From the NCBI GenBank assembly GCA_965207535.1, contig CBDBMR010000012.1, positions 220,267 through 284,266 on the forward strand: a stretch of 64,000 nucleotides of DNA, given 5' to 3'. The DNA comes from JAJDXO01 sp965207535 (GTDB taxonomy: Bacteria; Pseudomonadota; Alphaproteobacteria; Rhodospirillales; UBA2165). The notes beneath the pieces were generated by a model. It had not been told where the DNA came from, ran no database searches, and saw nothing but the letters and a program-made list of their open reading frames with translations. This document shows positions 50,600-59,393 of this stretch, one piece after another (position 1 is the first letter of the stretch; every line of letters starts with the position of its first letter). Made by a program: the position numbers and the translations under genes.

Positions 50600-52288
50600 C
50601 TAGGCGCCGGCGACGCTGCCGTCGAAGGCCATACCCCGTTGGCCGAGGTAAGACCGGGTCAGCCATGACAGGGCGTTCCTGTGGTCTCTCGGCGCGAGCA
50701 GGACATCCCGGTAGGGCACGACGGCGTAGTTGGAGATGACGTCCATCCAGTAGGCGAAGAAGCGCCGTTCCATCCGGTGCCAGAGTGCCTTGCCGAGCGG
50801 TGCGCAGGCGAGCTTGGCGGCGAAGCGAAGGGGGACGATCCAGTGCGGCGTCAGATAGCGGGGCGCGGGCCCGTCGCGCCAGACCCCGCCCCAGTTCTCC
50901 TTCTCGAGCATGGCGCGAAACAGGTTGCGGTCCACCTTGGCGTCAAGCGGCGCCCGCTCCCAGAATTCCAGGTAGTCGTTGTCCCAGAGCGGCAGCCGCC
51001 AGTCGTATCCGAAGAACTCGTAGGCCCGCTGGCCGGCCACCACATACTTGCACTGGCGGTTCTGGAACTCCGAGAACTCGTAGAGGGCGAAGCCCGCCTC
51101 GGGATCGTCGAACGGGGCGCCGGCGTCCTCCAGCTCGCGCCACAGCATGGCCCTGATGCGGCGGAGGTTCGCCGGTGTCCTCAGACCCTGCCAGAGCCCG
51201 TAGTGTTTCGCGACAAGCGCGTCGAAGAGGACGGCGTCCCGTTCCTCCAGGCTCCTGGAATCGAGAGGGGCCGCCAGCGGCGGCGGGATGTGCGCGCCGG
51301 TGATGTAGTCGCCCGACTGGCCGTTGACCAGGATCGCGTCCTCGTCGGCCCAGTCGGCGCCGTCCATCCGCAGAAGGGCGAGGAAGTCGTGCTCCACCGG
51401 CGTCGCGGCGGCGTTGTCGGCGAACTCGTGATAGCGCCGGTGCGGGTCGCTGTGGAACGCGGCGCGCGCAAAGCCGTTGGTGAAGGGCACGAAGTTCCAC
51501 TCGTAGCCCAAGTGGGCGGCGATTTTCTTTGCCGCCGCCGCTTCGTAGTTGTTTTTCGTTCCGTACGAGAAACACCCGACGTTGCGATGGCCGAGATGGG
51601 CGAGGCCGGAGACGATCAGCCGCGAATCCATGCCGGCGCTCAGGGGAACCAGAATTTGTCGGTCGCCCGCCGACCGGGCCAGCTTCTCCAGGATGCCGAG
51701 GGTCACATCGGTGAGTTCCCGCAGCAGGACGTCCCGTCCCCTGGGCTCGACGCGCCACGGACGGTACAACCCATAGCGATGCACCGAAGGCGCGCGTTGC
51801 CCCGCGGCGCACAACAGGAATTCGCCGGGAAGGAGTTGCCTCATGCCCTTGTAGAGGGTCGCCGGGCCGATCGTGTATCCCGACATCGCGAAGGCGAGCG
51901 CCGCATCCGGGTCGATGTCCTCCACGCCCAGCCCGAGGCGGCGGCTCAGGCGGGCAGCCTGATCGTCGATGACGAGACCGTCTTCGCCGTCCGCATAGGC
52001 GAGCGGAATGCTGCGCACCCGGTCGACCGCCGCCAGGACACCGGCCGGCGTCTCGATGCAAAGCGCAAAGTGCCCGTCCAGGCCGCGCAGGAGCGCGCCG
52101 ATGCGTCCGGTGTCGCCGACCGGGATCGCGGCAATCAGTCCGTCGGCTGTCGCGGTGAACGTGGCGCCGGTAAACCCGCCGCCGTTCAGATAGCCCTTGA
52201 TCCGGAGCGTGGCCCCGCCCTGCGTGATCGTTCGCCAACCAAAGGCGTCCTCGATCGCCACACGCGCGGAGAGCGGCGTCTCGGTCAT
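50600..52288 (-). CDS. Asparagine-synthase-like protein without the glutaminase cysteine
   Basis: A 562-residue protein. The C-terminal two thirds are an adenylating asparagine-synthase domain with the PP-loop VPLSAGMDSRLIVSGLAH (SAGMDS instead of SGGxDS), CFSYGT, a NGQSGDYITG motif in place of GDGGDE, and several conserved aromatic residues. The N-terminal ~180 residues resemble a degenerate class II glutaminase but start MTETPLS, so the nucleophilic Cys2 is missing. It may use free ammonia, another amine or a sugar amine as nucleophile, as in beta-lactam-synthetase-type relatives. It lies between the flippase and a glycosyltransferase, implying glycan modification. ATG 52288 follows the previous stop by 14 bp. 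Confidence 0.82.
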   Translation of the reverse strand: MTETPLSARVAIEDAFGWRTITQGGATLRIKGYLNGGGFTGATFTATADGLIAAIPVGDTGRIGALLRGLDGHFALCIETPAGVLAAVDRVRSIPLAYADGEDGLVIDDQAARLSRRLGLGVEDIDPDAALAFAMSGYTIGPATLYKGMRQLLPGEFLLCAAGQRAPSVHRYGLYRPWRVEPRGRDVLLRELTDVTLGILEKLARSAGDRQILVPLSAGMDSRLIVSGLAHLGHRNVGCFSYGTKNNYEAAAAKKIAAHLGYEWNFVPFTNGFARAAFHSDPHRRYHEFADNAAATPVEHDFLALLRMDGADWADEDAILVNGQSGDYITGAHIPPPLAAPLDSRSLEERDAVLFDALVAKHYGLWQGLRTPANLRRIRAMLWRELEDAGAPFDDPEAGFALYEFSEFQNRQCKYVVAGQRAYEFFGYDWRLPLWDNDYLEFWERAPLDAKVDRNLFRAMLEKENWGGVWRDGPAPRYLTPHWIVPLRFAAKLACAPLGKALWHRMERRFFAYWMDVISNYAVVPYRDVLLAPRDHRNALSWLTRSYLGQRGMAFDGSVAGA

Positions 52289-52302
52289 GCACGGAGCCTT
52301 GG

Positions 52303-54054
52303 TCACGAAGCGCCGGACGCCCGTACCGTAAGCCCATCGTCCGCGCCTTCGGGCTCGGCGCGGCCTTCGTCCAGGCGATAGACGACATCCGCTGCCTGCC
52401 GCATCGCTGGCTGGTGGGAGATCGAGAGAACCGTGACCTTGCCGGACAGGCGCCGGACCGTGGCGACGATGCCCGCTTCCGTCTCGGGATCCAGGGCGGT
52501 GGTCGCCTCGTCCAGGATCAACAGGGCCGGATCGCGGATCAGTGCCCGGGCGATGGCGATGCGCTGTCTCTGGCCGCCGGAGAGCTTGGCGCCTCGCTCG
52601 CCGACGACCGTGTCCATGCCCTCGGGCAGCGCGGCCACGAAGGCCCAGGCTTCGGCGCGGCGCAGCGCCGTCTCCACCTCGGCGCGGGAGATATCCTCGT
52701 CGCCGAGGGTGACATTGGCCGTCACGGAGTCGTGGAACAGGAACGTCTCCTGCGGCACATATCCGATCATGCCCCGCCATGCCTTGGAATCGATGTCCGC
52801 CATGGGCAGGCCGTCGATCCAGACCTCGCCCTGCTGTGGCCGCAACAGTCCGATGACGAGATCGGCGACGGTCGTCTTGCCGGCGCCCGAGGGGCCGACG
52901 ACGGCGATGAACGCACCCGCGGGCAACGTCATGGAAACGCCCTCGAGGACCTTTTCGCGGCCGTAGGAGAAGCTCACGTCCCGGAGCGAGATCGCGGACG
53001 TGAGCCGGGGCGGCCGGCCGCCCTGTCCGGGCTCCCGCGCCTCCTCGGCGGCCGTGATGGTGGACCGCAGGAAGGCGAAAGCCGGCTGGTTGATCGCGGC
53101 GAGCTGGTAGTAGGATTGCAATTGACTCACCTTCTGCAGGATACGCACGAAGAGCAGGGCGAGGACCAGGAGGCTGTCCGCCGGCTGGCCCCACACGGCG
53201 ACGAAGACGTAGAGCCCGCCCGCCACCGCGACGGCGCGGATGACTTCATGGGATTCGCTCAGCGCCTCCCGCGTGACGACGATCGTCCGCTGGGCGTGAT
53301 TGAGCCCCTTGATGTCGCCCTCCATCAGCGGCCCCATGCTTCCCTCGCGGGCCATGGCCTTCAACGGCTTCATGCCGTCGAGCCCCTGCAGCAGGCGGGT
53401 CATGAAGGACTTCTGAAGCTCGGTCTGGTTCTCTCCGCCCCGGCGGCTCATGACGACGAGGCGGTTCAACGCGATCATGCCGACCGCGCCGACAACGAGG
53501 GCGACGACCGAAACCTCCCAGGATATGATGACGGCGAGCCCCAGATAGATCAGGAGCTGGATTCCCCCGGAGAGAACCCGGCACGACGACACGTAGGCGG
53601 CGGACGCGCGGGTCGGCTCGATGCTCACCGCGCTCGCCAGATCGCCGGAGCGGCGGTCGACGAAATGCATCCAGCGCGCTTCGAGCAGCGCGCGGATGAA
53701 GGTCAGCCGCAGGTCCGTCGCGACATGGGCCGCGGAATACCCCACCTGCGCCATTGCCAGCAGCGTCAGCAGCGATTTCAGGACCATCGCCGCCACGATG
53801 AGGGCCAGCAGCCCGGCGAGGGACATCTCCAGCCCGGCCAGGGCGAAGACCTGCCCGACGTAGAGCGCGAGTGCGCCGCCGCCTCCTTGGGAGTCGATCA
53901 CCAGGGAGACCAGCGGCAGCAACGCCGCGACGCCCACCCCTTCCGCCAGCGCCGCCGCCGTGAGCGCCAGCAGCACCAGCGTGCTGCGCAACGGATAGGC
54001 CGCGAAGAAATACCGGAACAGTTGGATGGACTGCCGGGCGTCGTCGAACTTCAT
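52303..54054 (-). CDS. ABC transporter with fused membrane and ATPase domains, candidate glycolipid flippase
   Basis: A 583-residue half-transporter: six membrane helices in residues 1-320, then an ATPase with Walker A GPSGAGKT, the Q-loop in IGYVPQETFLFHD, signature LSGGQRQRIAIARAL, Walker B LLILDEATTALD and H-loop SISHQ. This layout matches PglK/MsbA-type exporters that flip lipid-linked oligosaccharides. No Wzx-type flippase is seen in the locus, so this is the likely flippase. It is 16 bp from pseI and 14 bp from the Asn-synthase-like gene. Confidence 0.9.
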   Translation of the reverse strand: MKFDDARQSIQLFRYFFAAYPLRSTLVLLALTAAALAEGVGVAALLPLVSLVIDSQGGGGALALYVGQVFALAGLEMSLAGLLALIVAAMVLKSLLTLLAMAQVGYSAAHVATDLRLTFIRALLEARWMHFVDRRSGDLASAVSIEPTRASAAYVSSCRVLSGGIQLLIYLGLAVIISWEVSVVALVVGAVGMIALNRLVVMSRRGGENQTELQKSFMTRLLQGLDGMKPLKAMAREGSMGPLMEGDIKGLNHAQRTIVVTREALSESHEVIRAVAVAGGLYVFVAVWGQPADSLLVLALLFVRILQKVSQLQSYYQLAAINQPAFAFLRSTITAAEEAREPGQGGRPPRLTSAISLRDVSFSYGREKVLEGVSMTLPAGAFIAVVGPSGAGKTTVADLVIGLLRPQQGEVWIDGLPMADIDSKAWRGMIGYVPQETFLFHDSVTANVTLGDEDISRAEVETALRRAEAWAFVAALPEGMDTVVGERGAKLSGGQRQRIAIARALIRDPALLILDEATTALDPETEAGIVATVRRLSGKVTVLSISHQPAMRQAADVVYRLDEGRAEPEGADDGLTVRASGAS

Positions 54055-54070
54055 GAACCTCGAACCCGGG

Positions 54071-55123
54071 CTACCGGATCATCTCCCAGTCGATCGGCGT
54101 GCCGCGCGCGATGGCCTGAACAGCGCGCCGTCCCAGGACGGCGGGCAGGTGCTTGGGCGCGAGGCCGTGGCCGGGCCGGATGATCCTGACGTTGCCGTGC
54201 GTCAGAACCTCCCCTTCGGCGATGTCGGCCACCGCGAAGATGGAGCGGCGGAACACGAGGCTACCCTTCTCGCTTTCCGTTCGAGCATAGTTCACCTCCC
54301 CGAGTGCTGCCCAGGCATCACGCGCATCGGCGACCAGTCTGGCCAACTCGTCGGGCTCCAACGAGAACGCGCTGTCCGGCCCTCCGTCGGCGCGGCGCAA
54401 CGTCACGTGCTTCTCGATCACCGTAGCGCCGAGCGCAACGGCGGCGGTCGCCACAGCCGTTCCCGGCGTGTGGTCGGAAAGCCCCACCTGGACGCCGAAG
54501 CGGCGGCGCATGTCGGCGATGGTGCGGAGGTTGGCCTCCCCGGGCACCGTCGGGTAGCCGCTGATGCAGTGCAGCAGCATCAGTTGCGCGCAGCCCCCGT
54601 CCCGCGCGGCCTGAACCGCCTCGGCGATCTCGCCCTCGTCGGCCATGCCGGTGGAGACGATCATGGGCTTTCCCGTCCGCGCCGCGCGCGCGATCAGCGG
54701 CAAATGCACCGCCTCGAAGGAGGCGATCTTGTAGGCGGGCGCCTCCAGATCCTCGAGCAGCTCCACGGCGGTCTCGTCGAAGGGCGTGCTGAACACGGTA
54801 AGTCCCAGTTCCCGCCCCTTGGCGAAGAGCGCAGGGTGCCAATCCCACCGCGTCTCCGCCTTGCCGTAGAGCTCGTAGAGGGTGTTGCCGTCCCACAGGC
54901 CGCCCCTGACCTGGAACTCGGGCCGGTCGCAATCAATGGTCATGGTGTCGGGCGTGTAGGTCTGCAGCTTGACCGCGTCGGCCCCCGCCTTGCTTGCGGC
55001 TTCCATGACGGCGAAGGCCCGACCGATGTCGCCATTGTGGTTGGCCGAGAGCTCGGCGATCACATAGGGCGGGTGCGCCGAACCGATGGGGCGCCCGGCG
55101 ATTTCCATCGGGGCCTCGCTCAT
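54071..55123 (-). CDS. pseI: PseI, pseudaminic acid synthase
   Basis: A 350-residue NeuB-family enzyme. The barrel motifs IAELSANHNGD, AGADAVKLQTY, ELGLTVFSTPFDETAVELL, PAYKIASFE and STGMADEGEI are present, along with HCISGYP and VGLSDHTPG. A C-terminal SAF (antifreeze-like) domain from about 285 begins SLVFRRSIFAVADIAEGE. It condenses 6-deoxy-AltdiNAc with phosphoenolpyruvate to give Pse5Ac7Ac. The start ATG 55123 overlaps the deacetylase stop by ATGA. The call as PseI rather than NeuB/LegI rests on the presence of pseB, C, G, H and F in the same locus. Confidence 0.92.
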   Translation of the reverse strand: MSEAPMEIAGRPIGSAHPPYVIAELSANHNGDIGRAFAVMEAASKAGADAVKLQTYTPDTMTIDCDRPEFQVRGGLWDGNTLYELYGKAETRWDWHPALFAKGRELGLTVFSTPFDETAVELLEDLEAPAYKIASFEAVHLPLIARAARTGKPMIVSTGMADEGEIAEAVQAARDGGCAQLMLLHCISGYPTVPGEANLRTIADMRRRFGVQVGLSDHTPGTAVATAAVALGATVIEKHVTLRRADGGPDSAFSLEPDELARLVADARDAWAALGEVNYARTESEKGSLVFRRSIFAVADIAEGEVLTHGNVRIIRPGHGLAPKHLPAVLGRRAVQAIARGTPIDWEMIR

Positions 55124-55803
55124 CGCACGACCTCCCTCACCACCATGAAGCATTCCGCCGCGGTCAGCCCGGCCGCCGCCCCCCGCACGCGCGCGAGCGC
55201 ATCGATCGCCTCGAACGACCGGGCGTGGGGGAACGGGCGCATCTCCGCCGCGTAGGCCGCGAGCGCGCGCCGCTTGCTATCCAGGAACGGCTCGATATCC
55301 ACCCACCGCTGGGGCCGGAACGGGTCTCCGCCCGACTGCCACTCGGTGCTCGAAACCGTCTCGAAGGCATAGATCGCGCGCACCGGCGAATCCGGCAGGG
55401 GGCGGCAGGCCGTGACGGCGGCCTCATGGACGATGCGGTGATCCACGTTCAGGTCGCCCGCGTGGTGGGTGTAGACGATCTCCGGCGCTACCGTCTCGAC
55501 GACGGTCTCGATGGGCTTGATGACGTCGAGCAGGGGCAGGCTGTCGAGGCGGTTGTCGGGCAGGCCCAGCATGTGCGGCGCCTCGGCCCCTATCGCGGCG
55601 GCCGCGCGCGAGGCGGCTGCCCCGAGGGCGGCCAGGTCCTGCTCCCTGCCCGGCGGATCGCGGCGGACATCGCGCGACGTGGCGCCTTCGGCGACGATCA
55701 GCACATGCACCGTGCCGCCTTCCGCCGCGTGCCGCGCCAGCGTTCCCCCGCAGCCCAGAATCTCGTCGTCGGGATGCGCAGCGATTGCAAGGATCGAGGT
55801 CAT
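55120..55803 (-). CDS. PIG-L/LmbE family deacetylase
   Basis: A 227-residue Zn-dependent N-deacetylase with the AHPDDEILGCGGTLARH motif (His, Asp, Asp ligands), followed by LGLPDNRLD and YTHHAGDLNVDHRIVHEA providing the third ligand. Family members remove acetyl groups from amino sugars. It is sandwiched by four-base overlaps between the formyltransferase and pseI genes, so it is made in step with them. It may deacetylate the Pse or its UDP-sugar precursor to let another acyl group be attached. That step is inferred from the gene order. Confidence 0.88.
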   Translation of the reverse strand: MTSILAIAAHPDDEILGCGGTLARHAAEGGTVHVLIVAEGATSRDVRRDPPGREQDLAALGAAASRAAAAIGAEAPHMLGLPDNRLDSLPLLDVIKPIETVVETVAPEIVYTHHAGDLNVDHRIVHEAAVTACRPLPDSPVRAIYAFETVSSTEWQSGGDPFRPQRWVDIEPFLDSKRRALAAYAAEMRPFPHARSFEAIDALARVRGAAAGLTAAECFMVVREVVR

Positions 55804-56507
55804 TGCCAGTCCGTGCCCTTGGCTGGCCGGAAGGTCGCGCGCGCCTCGATCCTCTCACCGTCGAGGCGGGCGTCGCGGAACTCGAGCCGGAAGTCGCCGT
55901 AGTCAAGGAACGCCCGCGGATATCCCTCGGCATCCAGCATGCGGATATGGTCATAGACGGCTTGCGGAGACCCGCTTTGCGGCAAGCGGCTCTCCTCGGG
56001 CCGCCTGCGGGCAAATGTCACCGGCGTGCCGGATTGCGGCACGGGCTCCGGCTGGCCGGCGGCGATCTCTTCGATCATGTCGAAGGTCAGGCGGGCACAG
56101 CGCTCGAATATCTCGTGGGCGGCGCCTTCGAGAGACAGATCGCGCTTCATGTAGACCGGGCCGGCGTCCAGCTCCGGCACCATGCGCAAGGCGGAGAGCT
56201 TCGTCTCGCCGTGGCCTCGCGCGATCAGGTTCTGCAGCGGGCTGCCGCCCCGCCCGTAGGGAACGTCGGTCATGTGGAAGCAGACGCACTCGGCGGCCGC
56301 CAGCACGTCGTCCGGCACCGTCCACGACCAGTGGGGAAAGAAGATGTAGCGCGGCTTGAGCGAGCGAACCAAGTCGGCATCGAGGGCGGCCGGATCCGTG
56401 ACAAGGAGCCAGCGGCCCGCAAGACCGGGAGCGCGCCGCGCGAATTCATCGACATTCCACCGCCGGACCGCCGCGACGAGGTACGTGGAGTCGCCCGTAT
56501 CGCTCAC
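55800..56507 (-). CDS. Formyltransferase-family protein (Fmt-like), sugar N-formylation candidate
   Basis: A 235-residue protein with the formyl transferase fold. CVCFHMTDVPYGRGGSPLQ carries the active-site His and the glycine-rich loop, followed by TKLSALRMVPELDAGPVYMK with the conserved Asp. It is shorter than methionyl-tRNA formyltransferase and is the type found beside NeuB/PseI genes. It would transfer a formyl group from 10-formyl-THF to a sugar amine. The start is a GTG at 56507 with AAAGGAG 6 nt upstream, overlapping the pseG stop as GTGA; the long ATG frame to 57605 is a shadow of pseG. Confidence 0.87.
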   Translation of the reverse strand: MSDTGDSTYLVAAVRRWNVDEFARRAPGLAGRWLLVTDPAALDADLVRSLKPRYIFFPHWSWTVPDDVLAAAECVCFHMTDVPYGRGGSPLQNLIARGHGETKLSALRMVPELDAGPVYMKRDLSLEGAAHEIFERCARLTFDMIEEIAAGQPEPVPQSGTPVTFARRRPEESRLPQSGSPQAVYDHIRMLDAEGYPRAFLDYGDFRLEFRDARLDGERIEARATFRPAKGTDWQ

Positions 56508-57553
56508 ACTACACTCCTTTCGTGCGAGAGGACGCGGGCTTGGATCGCCCGGGCCACCCGCGCTGCGCCGCGCCCATCGACAAGCGCCCGGCCGCGCGAT
56601 GCCATTCGGCGGCGCCCGGCATCGTCCGCCAGGAGCGTGGCGACTGTCTCGCGCAGCCGAACGTCCAGGGAATCGTCGACCGCCCCGGCGCTCGCGCTCG
56701 CGCCGGCGTCCCGCAGGGTCTGCTCGACGGCGATCTGGTTGTCCGCCGTCACGACCGTGACCATCGGGACGCCCAGGCAGGCGAGCTCCCAGCAGGTGCT
56801 GCCCGCGGCGGTCACGGCGAGCGTCGCGCGGCCCATCAAGTCCGCCAAGTGCGCGGGATCGACGTGCAGATGCGTTGGGCTGACGGCGCGGCGCAGACGA
56901 TCCTGCACGCGCTCTCGATGTACATTCGCGGCGCCCAGAACCACATGGATCGTTTCCACCCCCGGCGCGCCGTCCAGCGCATCGAACATCTGCCCGGTCG
57001 CGTTCCGCCGGTCGGTATAGCCGCCCAGCAGCAGCAGCGATCCCGGTTCGCGGCTCCGCTCCGCCCGTGCCCGCGCCGCGCGGAACGCCGGCCTGAGGAG
57101 CGCATGGCGCGGGCCGAGAAGCGCTTCCCGCATCCCGTCTTCCCGCAGCCCGCCGGCTGGGCCTGCACAGGGGTTCACGAGGATGTCGCAGTCGTGCGCG
57201 GCCTTCGGGCGATCCTCGATCACCGCGACGCACGGCGCAAAGCGGCGGCAGGCCTCGGCGAAACTCCTGCCCCGTCCATAGTGATCGACCACCACCGCCT
57301 CGCACCGGCCGGAAATGCGGCCCGCGATCTCGTCGACCTCGCGCGACGCATCGGTGCCGAGCCTGAGAACGTCGTCGAACGAGGCGAGCGCGGCGGGCAC
57401 GGTCTCGATCGTTTCCTCCCTCGTCGCGCAGACCGTGCGCCAGCCCGCCTCGGCGAGCGCGCCCGCCAGAGCGCCAGAGCGCATCGCGTGTCCGGCACCG
57501 ATTGCCCGCGAGGCGTCGAAGCGAAAGACGGCAGTGGGGGGGTTCGCCGTCAT
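56504..57553 (-). CDS. pseG: PseG, UDP-2,4-diacetamido-2,4,6-trideoxy-beta-L-altropyranose hydrolase
   Basis: A 349-residue GT-B-like nucleotide-sugar hydrolase. It has the start FRFDASRAIGAGHAMRSGAL (usual RxDxSxxIGxGHxxRxxxLA), VVVDHYG, LLGPRHALLRPAF, LLLLGGYTDRRN and TAAGSTCWELACLGVP. It splits UDP from the diacetamido sugar before condensation by PseI. It overlaps pseF by ATGA and the formyltransferase by GTGA. PseH, encoded nearby, supplies its acetylated substrate. Confidence 0.94.
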   Translation of the reverse strand: MTANPPTAVFRFDASRAIGAGHAMRSGALAGALAEAGWRTVCATREETIETVPAALASFDDVLRLGTDASREVDEIAGRISGRCEAVVVDHYGRGRSFAEACRRFAPCVAVIEDRPKAAHDCDILVNPCAGPAGGLREDGMREALLGPRHALLRPAFRAARARAERSREPGSLLLLGGYTDRRNATGQMFDALDGAPGVETIHVVLGAANVHRERVQDRLRRAVSPTHLHVDPAHLADLMGRATLAVTAAGSTCWELACLGVPMVTVVTADNQIAVEQTLRDAGASASAGAVDDSLDVRLRETVATLLADDAGRRRMASRGRALVDGRGAARVARAIQARVLSHERSVV

Positions 57554-58254
57554 TGCTGTCCCGCGAGCATGCTCTCGGCAAGGCGAAAATCGTCTTCAGT
57601 ATCAATGTCCACCGAACGGTCCCGCGGCATCACGTACGCGATTATAGGGCTTGCTCGATAGGATCGGCTCTGCCGAAACCATTCCACGTCGAGAACGTGA
57701 ATGGCGCCGTTGGGGCGGTACGCCGCCGGACGCTCTTGGCGGGATCGCCCGAACAGGTCGGGGAAGACCGGCGCCGCCAACCCGTCGGGGTCAACGGTGA
57801 GGGCTGCGAACGGCGTGTGCGTGAACGGCGACAGACTCATGAGATTGGGTTCGCTGCGCGAGAAAAAGAGATCGAGCGCGCCAGCGATGTCCTGTGCGGT
57901 ACGCAAGGGACACGTCGGCAGCATGATCGCTACGACGTCGTATCGCTCTCCCCGGTCGGCCAGCTCGTCAATGGCGTGGAGAGCGACCCCGTCTGCCTCG
58001 ACCGGGTCGAGCGCGAGTTCAGTCGGCCGCATGAACGGCACCTCCAGCCCGTGCCGTCTTGCGACATCTGCAACCTCCTCGTCCTCCGTCGAGACGACCA
58101 ATCGGTCGAATCGTCCGGTTTCCCGCGCGGTGTCTGCAGCCCACCCGAGGAGCGGCTTTCCGCCGAGGTCACGGATGTTCTTGCGGGCGAGCCGGGTCGA
58201 GGCGCCCTTGGCCGGGACCACCCCCAGAATGCGCGGTGAAGAATCGTAGCGCAT
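57550..58254 (-). CDS. pseF: PseF, CMP-pseudaminic acid cytidylyltransferase
   Basis: A 234-residue acylneuraminate cytidylyltransferase-type enzyme. It has LGVVPAKGASTRLARKNIRD (the AxxGS.R..KN motif), LVVSTEDEEVADVAR, ELALDPVEAD and IMLPTCPLRTAQDI. It activates pseudaminic acid with CTP to CMP-Pse, the donor used by the glycosyltransferases. It is single-base spaced from the methylase upstream and overlaps pseG. Confidence 0.93.
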   Translation of the reverse strand: MRYDSSPRILGVVPAKGASTRLARKNIRDLGGKPLLGWAADTARETGRFDRLVVSTEDEEVADVARRHGLEVPFMRPTELALDPVEADGVALHAIDELADRGERYDVVAIMLPTCPLRTAQDIAGALDLFFSRSEPNLMSLSPFTHTPFAALTVDPDGLAAPVFPDLFGRSRQERPAAYRPNGAIHVLDVEWFRQSRSYRASPIIAYVMPRDRSVDIDTEDDFRLAESMLAGQQ

Positions 58255-58255
58255 G

Positions 58256-58891
58256 TCACGGTTTGGCGAAAAGCCACCAGGTCAGATTGTCCAGCCCGGT
58301 CGCTGGCTTCCAGAAGAAGCCATAATCGACCGGCGTGAGAGCGGGATACAAATCAAGCCACAGCGCGCCGAAGTCGCGCTTAAACAGGAGTCCTTCTCGG
58401 CCTCGATAGGTCTTCTCTTCCGGCTCGCTCGCGAAATACTCGATCGTCAGGAGGTAGCGGCGCGCGACGCGGTGCATCTCCCGATAGGCCGCATCGAGTC
58501 GATCCGGGTCCACGTGGATCAGCACGCCGCTGGTGAAGACGAGATCGACGCTCTCGTCTGCGAGGCCGATCCGGTCCGCCGTACCGTCGAGTACGTGGTC
58601 CGGCGGGACCACACGGTCGCGAACCAGGACGCCGCGGGCTTCGGCATTGGGTTCGAGCGCATACATTTCCAGAGCGTGGAGCGTCTTCAAGGCCCTCAGG
58701 TTGATGCCGATATTGGCACCGACCTCCAGACAGCTCGCAGGGGGCGCCGCCTCGAGCGAGCGAAGCACCCGGCGCCACATCCGTACCCGCCGTTCGATGC
58801 TGGCTTCGTCGGCGGTATTGCGTCCGGTGTAGGCGTTGCCGAAGGCGCCCCTCCAGGCCTCCAACGGCGTTCGCTGGCGTGGTGCGGTCAT
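58256..58891 (-). CDS. Pseudaminic-acid-associated methylase (class I methyltransferase)
   Basis: A 211-residue methyltransferase matching the small group that accompanies Pse loci. N-terminal TPLEAWRGAFGNAYTGRN (W-GxFGxxYxxRN), SAM motif SCLEVGANIGINLRAL, the acidic strand MYALEPNAEA, DLVFTSGVLIHVDPDRL, and the C-terminal LTPVDYGFFWKPATGLDNLTW. It is predicted to add a methyl group to the pseudaminic residue or a biosynthetic intermediate; the acceptor is not proven for the group. Coupled to pseF (1-bp spacing). Confidence 0.9.
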   Translation of the reverse strand: MTAPRQRTPLEAWRGAFGNAYTGRNTADEASIERRVRMWRRVLRSLEAAPPASCLEVGANIGINLRALKTLHALEMYALEPNAEARGVLVRDRVVPPDHVLDGTADRIGLADESVDLVFTSGVLIHVDPDRLDAAYREMHRVARRYLLTIEYFASEPEEKTYRGREGLLFKRDFGALWLDLYPALTPVDYGFFWKPATGLDNLTWWLFAKP

Positions 58892-58898
58892 CGGCTCC

Positions 58899-59393
58899 TC
58901 ACACGGGTATCCGGCGGAGAAGCACGACGTGATCGGCGTGCTCCTCGGCGGGGGTAAAGCCCAGCGTCTCGAAGAGGCGCAGGGACGCGGTGTTCTCCGG
59001 CCGAACGCGCGCGACGGCGGTCAAGGCGCCGCGCTCATGCGCTGCGTCGCGCAGGGCGCGTTCAATGGCGGCCGACGCGAGGCCCAGGCGCCGGCCTTCC
59101 CGCGCGATGTAGACGCTTACGGCCACCGTCTCGGCCGTCCGATCGGCCTCTCTGTCCAGTCGAACCACCCCGACAGGCGCATCGACGTGTTCGACGATCC
59201 ATATCCGCCGTTCCGGGTCGTCCAGTCGCGCCCTGAACCACGCATCGTGTGCGACACGCTCCAGCGGTTCCGAACCCGAGAGGGCGATACCGCAGGTTCT
59301 CAGTTCGTTCGTCCACGCGAACAGGAGGTCGCCATCATCGGCGCGGGCGGCACGCAAACCCATCGGTGCCGGTTCAGGGCGTGCGGCATTCAA
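58899..59393 (-). CDS. pseH: PseH-like GNAT N-acetyltransferase
   Basis: A 164-residue GNAT acetyltransferase with LRAARADDGDLLFAWTNELR (PseH-like start), HDAWFRARLDD, an acceptor strand WIVEHVDAPVGVVRLDR and the acetyl-CoA loop AREGRRLGLASAAIERAL. NTASLRLFETLGFTP closes the fold. It would acetylate the 4-amino group made by PseC. It overlaps the 535-residue gene by ATGA and starts the pse central block. The similarity is good for PseH-type GNATs but the substrate is inferred from context. Confidence 0.85.
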   Translation of the reverse strand: MNAARPEPAPMGLRAARADDGDLLFAWTNELRTCGIALSGSEPLERVAHDAWFRARLDDPERRIWIVEHVDAPVGVVRLDREADRTAETVAVSVYIAREGRRLGLASAAIERALRDAAHERGALTAVARVRPENTASLRLFETLGFTPAEEHADHVVLLRRIPV

